Assembly (NCBI RefSeq): GCF_004346035.1 | Contig: NZ_SLZN01000009.1 | Span: forward strand, 1 to 64,000 | Source of the DNA: Acidomonas methanolica | GTDB lineage: Bacteria > Pseudomonadota > Alphaproteobacteria > Acetobacterales > Acetobacteraceae | Reading direction: 5' to 3' | DNA length: 64,000 bases | Part shown: positions 1 to 8,309 of the stretch, one piece after another | How the letters are laid out: each line of letters starts with the position of its first letter | How positions within the stretch are numbered: position 1 is the first letter of the stretch | The notes under the pieces: generated by a model | What the model saw: the letters and a program-made list of their open reading frames with translations, nothing else | Told to the model about the DNA's origin: nothing | Database searches by the model: none | Program-made: the position numbers and the translations under genes

Positions 1-126
1 TACGACCGCGGCGTCCCGTCGGCAGCCCATTCCAGACCATGGCCGGGTCAAACCACACCGTCAGGGAGCCGCGCTGCTTCAGCGCGGCATTATACAAACG
101 CCAGTTCGTCGTGCGGCAGATCGGGG

Positions 127-372
127 ATGGCGGCTTGCTCATCACATTCAGCTACCACCCTGGGTTCATTCCGTGAATCCAGGAACAAGCTATTTCCGCA
201 ACAAAGCCCTCTCGAATGGGAGGACACCCGCTGGACCAGCGGTGACGCGCTTCTGCCCCTCGGCACGCGCCAGCCCGACAGCGTCGCCATCCTCACCATC
301 CAGATCAAGGCGGGTGGGCCTTATCTGGTGGTGGAGAATGCGCTCGAGGACGTCGCTCTTGCCATGGCCTGA
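127..372 (+). pseudogene. 3' end of an unidentified gene, possibly frameshifted
   Basis: An open frame ends in TGA at 370-372 and is followed 6 bases later by a perfect hairpin (379-400), as expected for a real gene end. The readable part contains RWTSGDALLPLG and a beta-rich tail ending ALEDVALAMA. The RWT-G-ALLP pattern faintly recalls the C-terminal part of Hint-domain or surface-polysaccharide proteins of Acetobacteraceae, but this is a weak impression. Upstream, another frame (about 39-176) also looks protein-like before stopping at 174-176, so a frameshift is possible. The ATG at 127 may not be a true start because the gene probably begins before the window. Confidence 0.25.
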
Positions 373-378
373 TTCGGG

Positions 379-400
379 CGGGGAGGGCTTGCCCTCCCCG
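379..400. terminator. Perfect 10-bp hairpin between convergent genes
   Basis: CGGGGAGGGC (379-388) and GCCCTCCCCG (391-400) are perfect inverse complements around a TT loop. The hairpin lies between the plus-strand gene end at 372 and the minus-strand secB end at 410, so it probably serves as a terminator for both. There is no long T-run, only GTGTTT downstream. Confidence 0.6.
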
Positions 401-409
401 GAGCGTGTT

Positions 410-940
410 TCAGGCGTGGCCGGCGGGTTCCGGGAACTGGGCGGCGCGCTTGGCCTGCCAGAGCGCCACGAAATCGATGGGCGCCAGAACAACGGCGGGG
501 AAGCCGCCATCGCGCGTCACGTCGCTGATGATGCTGCGGACAAAGGGGAAAATCAGGCGCGGCACTTCGACGAGCAGCAGCGGCTCGATGATGTCCTGGG
601 GCGGATTATTGAGCGTGACGATGGCGGCATAGGTCAGGTCCGCGATGAACACGGTGCGGCCGGCCTGGGCTTCTCCCTGGATGCCAGTGCCTTCGACGGC
701 CTCGACGCGCGTCGTCAGGACGACCTCGAAGACCGGCTGGTTTTCCTCGAGTTGATCGACCTTCACGTCGATATTGACCGAGACCTGCGGCGCGTCGCGC
801 AGGGATTTGAAGATCGCCGCGCCAGCCGGCACCTCGAAGGAGAGATCCTTCGTGTATTGCAGGTTGATGGCAAGGGGAATGCCCTGCGGCGCGTCGGAAG
901 GCAGGGAGTCGTTGGCGGGGGGCGTGGTGGTCTCGGACAT
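410..940 (-). CDS. secB: SecB, protein-export chaperone
   Basis: SecB is a cytosolic tetrameric chaperone that keeps preproteins unfolded and passes them to SecA. The 176-residue product has a Pro/Thr-rich N-terminus, then the family stretch INLQYTKDLSFEVP, the conserved LTYAAIVTL strand and the LIFPFVRSIISDVTRDGGFP segment near the C-terminus. Length fits the alphaproteobacterial family. I chose the ATG at 938-940 because the sequence before it on the coding strand is GAGAGAAACC, a usable ribosome site, and because residues upstream do not resemble SecB. It diverges from the Tim44-like gene at 1123, a neighbourhood common in alphaproteobacteria. Confidence 0.93.
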   Translation of the reverse strand: MSETTTPPANDSLPSDAPQGIPLAINLQYTKDLSFEVPAGAAIFKSLRDAPQVSVNIDVKVDQLEENQPVFEVVLTTRVEAVEGTGIQGEAQAGRTVFIADLTYAAIVTLNNPPQDIIEPLLLVEVPRLIFPFVRSIISDVTRDGGFPAVVLAPIDFVALWQAKRAAQFPEPAGHA

Positions 941-1122
941 GGTTTCTCTCGGATCGAAGGCGTCGGGGCGGCCCGCGTGATGCGGACCGCGTCGCTGACT
1001 CGGCGGTAGCATGGCGCGGCCCATGCGCCAACCGTCGAAAACGGGGAGAGGCAGGATCAAACGGATTGTGTTATAGACAGGGGGCCCCAAAACAGGGGGC
1101 CTGATCGCAAGCTAGGGTTCTG

Positions 1123-1830
1123 ATGAAATTTCTTGACGCCATTCCCTATGACATCGTCGTGTTCGCGCTTGTGAGCGTCCTGCTCGGCTACAGGTTGTGG
1201 CGCGTGCTCGGACGACGGGTGGGTGTGTCCGAGGCGCCCGCGCCTCGCGTCGTGCCTGTCGCGCGGCCGGAGGCGATCGTCGCCGCGCCGGCGGCCGAGC
1301 CGGTGGCGACGCATGAGATTCCGGCGCCCGGAACGCGCGTGGGGCAGGTTCTGGCGACGATCGCGACCCTGGAGCCGGGTTTCGTGCCGGAGCGTTTTCT
1401 GCGCGGGGTGGAGACGGTCTTCCGCAGCGTGGTGCTGGCCTTCGCGACCGGGGATCGGGACAAGCTGCGCGCGACGCTGACTCCGGGGGCGTTCGAGGCG
1501 TTCGTCTCCGCGCTCGAGGCGCGTCAGGCGGCGGGCGAGGTCTTGCAGGTGGAGATCGTGGCCGTGCAGTCGCTGGCCATTCAGGACGCCGCCATCGAGA
1601 TGCCCGGAACGGGAACGCAGGACACGGGGCCGCGAACGGATGTGAAGCGGGGCATGATCGAGGTGCTGATCGTGTCGCGGCAGATCAGCCTGCTGCGCGA
1701 TCGGGACGCCCAGCCTCTGGTGGGGACCGAGGCCGTGACGGAATTCTCCGATCTCTGGCGTTTCGAGCGGGTGTTCGGCATGCAGACGGGTGGCGCATCC
1801 TGGCGGCTCGCGGCGACGCGCGCGGCTTGA
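1123..1830 (+). CDS. Tim44-like membrane-anchored adaptor (TimA type)
   Basis: The 235-residue protein opens with a hydrophobic segment (about residues 8-22, IPYDIVVFALVSVLLGYRLW) that should anchor it in the inner membrane. An Ala/Pro-rich linker follows, then a Tim44-like domain from about residue 75 with the typical LEPGFVPERFLRGVETVFRS start. Bacterial Tim44-like proteins are linked to membrane protein assembly or transport; the exact partner here is unknown. The gene lies 55 bp ahead of mltA on the same strand, a pairing often seen in alphaproteobacteria near secB. Family assignment is good; the specific role is inferred. Confidence 0.8.
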   Translation: MKFLDAIPYDIVVFALVSVLLGYRLWRVLGRRVGVSEAPAPRVVPVARPEAIVAAPAAEPVATHEIPAPGTRVGQVLATIATLEPGFVPERFLRGVETVFRSVVLAFATGDRDKLRATLTPGAFEAFVSALEARQAAGEVLQVEIVAVQSLAIQDAAIEMPGTGTQDTGPRTDVKRGMIEVLIVSRQISLLRDRDAQPLVGTEAVTEFSDLWRFERVFGMQTGGASWRLAATRAA

Positions 1831-1885
1831 GAGCGCCCGAGAGGCGGGTTCACGAAGGGCGCGGCTTGGAGTAGCGTCTGCGCCC

Positions 1886-3046
1886 ATGAAATTTGTGTGC
1901 TTGATGGCCCTCGGGGCTGTAGCCGGCCTGCTCGCCGGATGTGCCGAGCAGGCGGCGTCCACGCAGCGTGCCGCCTTTTCTTCGGTGTCCTTCGAAACAT
2001 TGACGGGGTGGGGTGACGAGACGCCCTCCGCGCTCGTCGCTCCCTTGCGGGAGGAATGCCGACGCATCGCGCGCATGCCGCCGGAAAGCGTGCTGGGCGG
2101 CGCGGGGGACGGCTCGATTCCCAATGGGCGTTACGCCGGGGATTGGGCGGGGGCCTGCGCCGCCCTGGAGGCTGTGGGCGAAGGGGACGAGGCGGCGCGG
2201 CGGTATTTCGAATCGTGGTTCGTCCCGTATGAGATTGGCGTTTCCGCCTTTTACACCGGCTATTATGAGGTGGAGGTCGCGGGCGCGCCGCAGCGCGGCG
2301 GCGCGTTCCAGACGCCTCTTTATGGTCGTCCGTCGGATCTGGTCCAGGCCCGCGCGACGGACGGGCGTGTCGTCAGCGGACATTGGGTGGACGGCGCGTT
2401 CAAACCCTATTTCAGCCGCGCGGAGATCGATGCCGGGGTTCTGGACGGCAAGGCGCCGGTTCTGGCGTGGCTGAAGAGTCCGGAAGACCTTTTCTTCCTG
2501 CAGGTTCAGGGCTCCGGGCGGATCGTCATGCCGGACGGGTCCGTCTTGCGCGTCGGGTATGACGGGCGAAACGGTCATGACTATGTGCCGATCGGCAAGG
2601 TGCTGGAGGAGCGTGGCGCGCTGGCGCCCGCGGATGTGACCATGCAGTCCATCCGTGCGTGGCTCGCGGCGCATCCGGATCAGACGCGGGAGGTTTTGGA
2701 GCGCAATCCGAATTACGTCTTCTTTCGGCGGCTGGACGGTCTTCTGCCCAGTGTCGGCGCGCCCGGCGCGCTGGGCGTCGGGCTGACGCCGGGGCGGTCG
2801 ATGGCGGTGGACCGGACGGTGCTGCCGCTCGGCGCGCCGCTCTGGGTCGAGACGACGATGCCGGAAGGAACAGGCGATGCGGGCGCGTGGCGGCATCTCG
2901 TTCTGGCGCAGGATATCGGCTCCGATATTCGCGGGGCCGGGCGGGGTGATCTCTTCACCGGCTGGGGCGCGCGGGCGGAGGACGTGGCGGGCAGGCTGCG
3001 CGCCAAAGGGCGGATGGTGGTGTTGCTGCCGCGGCCGCCCGCCTGA
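1886..3046 (+). CDS. mltA: MltA, membrane-bound lytic murein transglycosylase A
   Basis: This lipoprotein cleaves the MurNAc-GlcNAc bond of peptidoglycan, forming 1,6-anhydro ends. The start at 1886 gives a lipoprotein signal MKFVCLMALGAVAGLLAGC with the lipobox Cys at residue 19; an in-frame extension to 1790 lacks this logic. The MltA/3D signatures are visible: FYTGYYEVEV, LQVQGSGRI, GYDGRNGHDYVPIGKVL, then the 3D-type barrel with LAQDIGSDIRGAGRGDLFTGWG, which carries the catalytic Asp residues. Length (386 aa) is normal. It ends 3 bases before the methyltransferase gene, so the two are probably cotranscribed. Confidence 0.92.
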   Translation: MKFVCLMALGAVAGLLAGCAEQAASTQRAAFSSVSFETLTGWGDETPSALVAPLREECRRIARMPPESVLGGAGDGSIPNGRYAGDWAGACAALEAVGEGDEAARRYFESWFVPYEIGVSAFYTGYYEVEVAGAPQRGGAFQTPLYGRPSDLVQARATDGRVVSGHWVDGAFKPYFSRAEIDAGVLDGKAPVLAWLKSPEDLFFLQVQGSGRIVMPDGSVLRVGYDGRNGHDYVPIGKVLEERGALAPADVTMQSIRAWLAAHPDQTREVLERNPNYVFFRRLDGLLPSVGAPGALGVGLTPGRSMAVDRTVLPLGAPLWVETTMPEGTGDAGAWRHLVLAQDIGSDIRGAGRGDLFTGWGARAEDVAGRLRAKGRMVVLLPRPPA

Positions 3047-3048
3047 TC

Positions 3049-3879
3049 ATGGCCGCGACGATCCGCTCGCGGCGGGAGCATCTGGGGCGGCATGAATTGG
3101 TGCGCGGCGACGCGCTGGGCGTCATGCGGCGCATGGCGGCGGAGAGCGTGGACGTGGTCGTGACGTCGCCGCCCTATAATCTCGGGTTGTCCTATCGCAG
3201 TTATCGCGACGCCTTGAGCGAGGACGCCTATCTGGAGTGGATGGAGCGCATCGGGGCGCAGGTGGCGCGGGTGATGCGGCCGGGGGCGTCGTTCTTTCTC
3301 AATATCGCGGGGTCCTCGGCGGAGCCCTGGCTGCCCTTCGAATTGATGGTCCGGCTGCGGCGGCTGTTCGTGTTGCAAAATCATATCACCTGGATCAAGT
3401 CCGTGGCGATCGGCGATGTGACGCACGGGCATTTCAAGCCGGTCAATTCCTCGCGCTACGTCAATCGCAATCATGAGCACGTGTTTCACCTCACGCTGAA
3501 GGGAGACGTGAAGCTCCAGCGGCTGGCGGCCGGCGTGCCGTTCACCGACAAATCCAACATTGCCCGGCGGGGACATGAGCAGGATCGCCGCTGCCGGGGG
3601 GATACGTGGTTCATCCCCTACGAGACCGTGCGGACGCGCGAGCAGAAATTCCATCATCCCGCGACCTTTCCCGTCGCCTTGCCGCTGGCCTGCCTCACTT
3701 TGCACGGTGTTTCCTCCGGGAGCGTGGTGCTGGACCCGTTCATGGGAACCGGGACGACGCTGCTGGCGGCGGAAGCCGTCGGCGCGCGCGGGATCGGGAT
3801 CGAGAGCGACACATCCTATGTCGCGATCGCGCGGGAGCGGCTGCGGGAGGTCATGAATCGACCAGACCGATCAGAGTGA
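3049..3879 (+). CDS. Solitary DNA methyltransferase, beta-class layout
   Basis: A 276-residue S-adenosylmethionine-dependent DNA methyltransferase. The catalytic motif IV TSPPYN is at residues 39-44 and the AdoMet-binding motif I DPFMGTGTT at residues 229-237, so the order is catalytic motif first, as in beta-class enzymes. S-P-P-Y rather than D-P-P-Y favours N4-cytosine methylation, though N6-adenine cannot be excluded. The middle (about 120-200) should contain the target-recognition region. No restriction endonuclease gene is adjacent; it sits right behind mltA. The ATG at 3049 is 2 bases after the mltA stop. Its target sequence cannot be read from the gene. Confidence 0.88.
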   Translation: MAATIRSRREHLGRHELVRGDALGVMRRMAAESVDVVVTSPPYNLGLSYRSYRDALSEDAYLEWMERIGAQVARVMRPGASFFLNIAGSSAEPWLPFELMVRLRRLFVLQNHITWIKSVAIGDVTHGHFKPVNSSRYVNRNHEHVFHLTLKGDVKLQRLAAGVPFTDKSNIARRGHEQDRRCRGDTWFIPYETVRTREQKFHHPATFPVALPLACLTLHGVSSGSVVLDPFMGTGTTLLAAEAVGARGIGIESDTSYVAIARERLREVMNRPDRSE

Positions 3880-3961
3880 TTGGCAGAAACAGTTAGACAT
3901 GTGAGGCCCGGCTCCAGACTTTCAAGAGCCATTCATTTCATTTTCAGGAGTAAAGCGGCAC

Positions 3962-5413
3962 GTGTCCTCGATCGTAACGAAAGCCCTTGCAGGCGTGGTG
4001 CTGCTGGGAGGCGTGGCCTATGGCGGCACGCTCGCGTGGCTCATGCATTTCGATCATGAGGGCGTGCCGCAATTGCCCGCCGGAAGTCCGACACGGAGCG
4101 ATCCGGTGGCCATGAGCGCGTTCGCCGTCTTCCAGAAATCCCGGTGCGATTACTGTCATGTGCCCGGAACGCCACTCCCCTTCTATGCGACTCTGCCCAT
4201 CGCGCATCAGCTCATGCAGCACGACGTGCGCCAGGCTCTGCGCCATTTTCGCTTCGATCCCGTGCTGGCGGCGTTCAGGGCGGGCAAGCCGCCCTCGGTC
4301 GAGCAGTTGTCGCGGATCGAGGAGGTGGTCGAGCAGAACCGCATGCCGCCGTGGTCCATGCTGCTGATGCATCCTGACGCCTATATGACAGAGGCGGCTC
4401 GCGAGGCGGTGCTGAACTGGGTGCATGAGGAGCGGCGGCGTTATTATGCGACGACGGGCGTGGCCGCGCGCTTCGCCGCCGAGCCGATCCAGCCGATTCC
4501 CGAGAGCCTTCCCGTCAATTGGGAGAAGGCGGCGCTGGGGCGCGATCTATTCTTCGACAAGCGGCTGTCCGGGAACGGGCAACTCAACTGCGCGAGCTGT
4601 CACGGGCTGAATACGGGCGGGGTGGACAATCTCAGGACGGCGACCGGCATCAACGGGCAGAAAGGCCCGATCAACGTTCCGAGCGTCTATGACGCGGCGT
4701 TCAATATCGCGCAGTTCTGGAACGGGCGGGCGAAGGATCTGGCCGCTCAGGCGGCGGGGCCGGTGACCAATCCGGTCGAGATGGGCTCGCATGACTGGGA
4801 TCAGGTGGCTGCGACCATCCGGGCCGTGCCGGATTACGCCACGCGCTTCGAGGCGCTCTATGGCCTCGAGGGCGTGACGGAGGGCACGGTCACGAATGCG
4901 ATCGCCGAATATGAGCGGACGCTGATCACGCCGGACAGCCGGTTCGATCTGTATCTGAAGGGCGACGACTCAGCGCTCGACGCTCAGGAAAAGCGCGGCT
5001 ACGAGCGCTTCAAGGCGATCGGATGTGCGGGCTGTCATAACGGCGTCGCCGTTGGCGGGGGAGCGTATGAGATCATGGGGCTTGAAGGGGCGTATTTCAA
5101 AGATCGTGGCGATGCGCTGACCCAGGCCGATCTCGGCCGGACGACCGTCACGCAGGAGGCAGCGGACGACGAGCGGTTCAAAGTCCCCAATCTGCGGAAC
5201 GTCGCTCTGACCTGGCCCTATTTTCATGACGGCAGCCAGAAGACGTTGGAAGACGCCGTGCGCAATATGGCGCGCTACCAGACGCCGGATCACGACATCA
5301 CGAATCAGGATGTGGCCGACATCGTCGCTTTCCTCAAGACGCTGACCGGCAAATATCAGGGCGTGCCGCTGACCGAGGTTCCCGCCGAGCCGCCCTTGCG
5401 TCCCGCGCAGTGA
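3962..5413 (+). CDS. Triheme cytochrome c peroxidase (YhjA/quinol-peroxidase type)
   Basis: The 483-residue protein begins with a membrane anchor (about residues 8-28) and has three heme c motifs: CDYCH (62-66), CASCH (210-214) and CAGCH (355-359). The last two belong to the classic diheme MauG/CcpA peroxidase fold, while the N-terminal one matches the additional heme of E. coli YhjA and quinol peroxidases, which reduce periplasmic H2O2. The usual peroxidase stretches such as LFFDKRLSGNGQLNCASCH and RNVALTWPYFHDGS are present. The start is GTG at 3962, with AGGAG at 3944-3948; the 11-base spacing is long, but no better start keeps the membrane segment. Confidence 0.85.
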   Translation: MSSIVTKALAGVVLLGGVAYGGTLAWLMHFDHEGVPQLPAGSPTRSDPVAMSAFAVFQKSRCDYCHVPGTPLPFYATLPIAHQLMQHDVRQALRHFRFDPVLAAFRAGKPPSVEQLSRIEEVVEQNRMPPWSMLLMHPDAYMTEAAREAVLNWVHEERRRYYATTGVAARFAAEPIQPIPESLPVNWEKAALGRDLFFDKRLSGNGQLNCASCHGLNTGGVDNLRTATGINGQKGPINVPSVYDAAFNIAQFWNGRAKDLAAQAAGPVTNPVEMGSHDWDQVAATIRAVPDYATRFEALYGLEGVTEGTVTNAIAEYERTLITPDSRFDLYLKGDDSALDAQEKRGYERFKAIGCAGCHNGVAVGGGAYEIMGLEGAYFKDRGDALTQADLGRTTVTQEAADDERFKVPNLRNVALTWPYFHDGSQKTLEDAVRNMARYQTPDHDITNQDVADIVAFLKTLTGKYQGVPLTEVPAEPPLRPAQ

Positions 5414-5483
5414 ACGAGCGGGAGGCAAGGAAGACTTCCTCCCGACCGTCCAATCCGCTCCGGGGGGCATTTCTTCCGTTGTT

Positions 5484-5524
5484 TCAGGGTCTGATCGCTT
5501 CAGCCTGAAGCGATCAGACCCTGA
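5484..5524. repeat. Perfect 41-bp palindrome, dispersed repeat copy 1
   Basis: Twenty bases at 5484-5503 are the exact reverse complement of 5505-5524 around one central C. The arm begins TCAGGGTCTGATCGCTTCAG. The same arm recurs at 12824-12842 and in altered form at 36633-36679. It lies in the 136-bp gap between the convergent peroxidase and rne genes, so it may also act as a two-way terminator, although no T-run flanks it. Confidence 0.85.
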
Positions 5525-5549
5525 GATGTCCGACGTGCGGGATGTCGGC

Positions 5550-8309
5550 TCAGCGCCGCCACCAGCCCACGCGCCGCTCGGCGGGAGCGACTTCGTCCAC
5601 GTCGATCGGGGTGATCGCGGGCGCTTCCTCACCTGCGGCCTCGGCGGCTGCTTCCGGTTCCGCTGCCGGAGCGGCGGCCTTGCGCGGACGACCGCGACGC
5701 CGGGGCTGGGCAGGCGCCTCGTCCGTGACCGTGGGGACGTCCGCTGTCGGGGTCGGCACGTCCTCCGCGGCGGTTTCCGCAACAGCCTTGCGCGGACGAC
5801 CGCGACGGGCGGGTTTGGGCGCCTGTTCCGCGACCGGCGTTTCGACCGCTGCGGTCTCGACGACCGGAACTTCGGCGACCGGGGCTACGGTCGCCATGCT
5901 TTCATCCTTGCGCGGACGGCCGCGACGACGGACAGGCGCTTTTTCTTCCACCATCACGGCGACAGGCGGTTCTTCGACCGGCGTCCTGGCGGCGGGTTCC
6001 GGCTCGACCGCCTCGACCGGAGCGGCCGGAGCCGCTTTCTTCTTCGCCCGGCCGGTCCGCTCGGCGCGGCTCGGTTCGAACAATTCCTGAGCGTTTTCCG
6101 CTTGTTCGATCACGTCGAAAATATCGAATCCCGCACCGGCAAACGGATCGGCCGGCGTCGGGCCCGTCCAGCCGCGCGGGGCGGGGCTGGAACGCCGCGT
6201 TTCGCGGCGCGGCTCCGCCTGAGGGGCCTCCTCCGGTCCGGTTTCGCTCTCATCGCGATTGGCCCGGCGGAAGCGGGTGCGGCGGCGGCCCGGAACGATA
6301 TTTTCCTCCGCAACGGCGTGCGGTTCGACGGTCGCCTCGTCGTCAGGCGTCGAGTCGCCGGTTTCGTCCACGCCGTCGGCGAACGCTTCCCCGCCATTCT
6401 GCTCGGGACGACGGTCGCGATCACGCCCGCGACGGCGGCGGCGACGGCGGCGACGGCCATTTTCCTCACGTGCCTCGCCCGACGTCTCATCCTGGGCAAC
6501 GGCCTCGTTCTCCCCGGCGTCGAGCGCCTCGGGCTCGTCCAATATCTCGACCGAAGGCTCGGACGGTCCGGCGAGCATCGCCGTGGGGATAGTGGTCTGA
6601 GGTACCGGGGCGGACTCGGTCTGTGGACGCAGACGCTCGATCTTCACCTCGGATGGCATCAGTGCGTCATCAGGCTTGAAGACCACGTGCATGCGGTGAC
6701 GCTGCTCGATCTCGCCCAGCCAGCCGCGCTTGTTGTTGAGGATGTAGAACGCGACGCCGGGCGCGGCCAGCACCTCGATCTCGGCCGCTTTCTGGCGCAC
6801 GCCCTCGTCGTCGATGGCGCGCAGCACATGCAGCGCCGCGCTCTCCGTGCCCCGGATGAAGCCGGTGCCCTGGCAATGCGGGCAGGGGGTGAGGACCGAT
6901 TCGGCCAGTGACGGGCGCAGGCGCTGGCGCGACATTTCCAGCAGGCCGAAATGCGAGATGGAGCCGACCTGGATGCGCGCGCGGTCGGAGCGGAGGGCGT
7001 CCTTCAGCCGCTTCTCGACCATGGTGTTGTGCTTGCGGCTCTCCATGTCGATGAAGTCGATCACGATGAGCCCGGCGAGATCGCGCAGGCGAAGCTGGCG
7101 CGCGACTTCCTCGGCGGCTTCCAGATTGGTGCGCAGCGCGGTCTCCTCGATATTGCGCTGGCTGGTCGAGCGGCCGGAATTCACGTCGATGGAGACGAGG
7201 GCCTCGGTCTGGTTGATGACCAGATATCCGCCCGATTTGAGCTGGGCGGTCGGCGAGAACATCGCATCGAGCATGCCCTCCACCTGATAGCGGGCAAAGA
7301 GGGACTGCGCCTGTTCGCGCCAGAGTTTCACGTGGTTGACGTTATGCGGCATCAGCAGGCGCATGAACTCGCGCGCGCTCTTCCAGGCGGGTTCGCCGTC
7401 GATGAGGATCTCCTCGATGTCCTTGCTGTAGAGATCACGGATGGCGCGCTTGATGAGGCTCGCCTCCTCGTAGATCAGCGCGGGCGCGACGGAGGACAGG
7501 GTGTGGCTGCGGATATCGTCCCAGAGTTGCAGGAGATATTCGCAGTCGCGGGTGATCTCCGGCCCCGGGCGCTGGGCGCCGGCGGTGCGGACGATCATCG
7601 CCATGCCGCGCGGAAGGTCCAGCGCGGAGATGATCTCGCGCAGGCGCTTGCGGTCGGACTCCGAAGTGATCTTGCGCGAGACGCCGCCGCCGCGCAGGGC
7701 ATTGGGCATCAGCACGCAATAGCGGCCGGCCAGCGAGATGTAGGTGGTGAGTGCTGCGCCCTTGTTGCCGCGCTCTTCCTTGACGACCTGCACCAGAAGG
7801 ATCTGGCGGCGGCGGATGACTTCCTGAATCTTGTAGGCACGCAGGAAGCGGGCCATGCGGCGGGCGGCGGCGGCTTCGTCGCCGGTGTCGTTCTCGCCGC
7901 CGACCATTTCGGGGAAAGACTGATCGGCGGAGTCCGCATCCGCGTCGCCCTCGGCGGCGGGCTCGTCATGCTCCGCGGGCTCGGCGCGTTCCGCGTCGGT
8001 GCGGGCCAGATCGTCGCGGGCGTCCTCTTCCTGAAGGGCGAGCAGCCTCTCGCGGTCGGCGACCGGGATCTGGAAATAATCCGGGTGGATTTCGCTGAAG
8101 GCGAGGAAGCCGTGGCGGTTGCCGCCATATTCCACGAAGGCGGCCTGGAGGCTCGGCTCGACGCGGATTACCTTGGCAAGATAGATATTGCCCTTGAGCT
8201 GTTTGCGCGCTGCGGTTTCGACGTCATATTCTTCGAGGCGATCACCGTCCATCACCACCACGCGGGTTTCTTCCGCGTGGGTGGTGTCGATCAACATACG
8301 CTTGGTCAT
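5550..8309 (-). CDS. rne: Ribonuclease E/G family endoribonuclease
   Basis: RNase E cuts AU-rich single-stranded RNA and scaffolds the degradosome. The 919-residue protein opens MTKRMLIDTTHAEETRV, followed by the S1-like domain (KGNIYLAKVIRVEPSLQAAFVEYGGNRHGFLAFSEIHPDYF), an acidic insert, the DNase-I-like region with VSIDVNSGRST and VIDFIDMESRKHN, and the zinc-link CPHCQGTG. The C-terminal 350 residues are Glu/Arg/Pro-rich disorder with an arginine-rich block and three RRGRPRK-like repeats. The ATG at 8307-8309 is chosen because the family starts there; upstream in-frame sequence is not conserved-looking. A long untranslated leader before rne is typical because of autoregulation. Confidence 0.93.
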   Translation of the reverse strand: MTKRMLIDTTHAEETRVVVMDGDRLEEYDVETAARKQLKGNIYLAKVIRVEPSLQAAFVEYGGNRHGFLAFSEIHPDYFQIPVADRERLLALQEEDARDDLARTDAERAEPAEHDEPAAEGDADADSADQSFPEMVGGENDTGDEAAAARRMARFLRAYKIQEVIRRRQILLVQVVKEERGNKGAALTTYISLAGRYCVLMPNALRGGGVSRKITSESDRKRLREIISALDLPRGMAMIVRTAGAQRPGPEITRDCEYLLQLWDDIRSHTLSSVAPALIYEEASLIKRAIRDLYSKDIEEILIDGEPAWKSAREFMRLLMPHNVNHVKLWREQAQSLFARYQVEGMLDAMFSPTAQLKSGGYLVINQTEALVSIDVNSGRSTSQRNIEETALRTNLEAAEEVARQLRLRDLAGLIVIDFIDMESRKHNTMVEKRLKDALRSDRARIQVGSISHFGLLEMSRQRLRPSLAESVLTPCPHCQGTGFIRGTESAALHVLRAIDDEGVRQKAAEIEVLAAPGVAFYILNNKRGWLGEIEQRHRMHVVFKPDDALMPSEVKIERLRPQTESAPVPQTTIPTAMLAGPSEPSVEILDEPEALDAGENEAVAQDETSGEAREENGRRRRRRRRRGRDRDRRPEQNGGEAFADGVDETGDSTPDDEATVEPHAVAEENIVPGRRRTRFRRANRDESETGPEEAPQAEPRRETRRSSPAPRGWTGPTPADPFAGAGFDIFDVIEQAENAQELFEPSRAERTGRAKKKAAPAAPVEAVEPEPAARTPVEEPPVAVMVEEKAPVRRRGRPRKDESMATVAPVAEVPVVETAAVETPVAEQAPKPARRGRPRKAVAETAAEDVPTPTADVPTVTDEAPAQPRRRGRPRKAAAPAAEPEAAAEAAGEEAPAITPIDVDEVAPAERRVGWWRR

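Noticed and set aside
5526-6911. Long plus-strand frame across the end of rne
   Set aside because: It mirrors the Glu/Arg/Ala-rich tail of RNase E, is made of Arg/Gly/Phe repeats, and has no ribosome site or family pattern.
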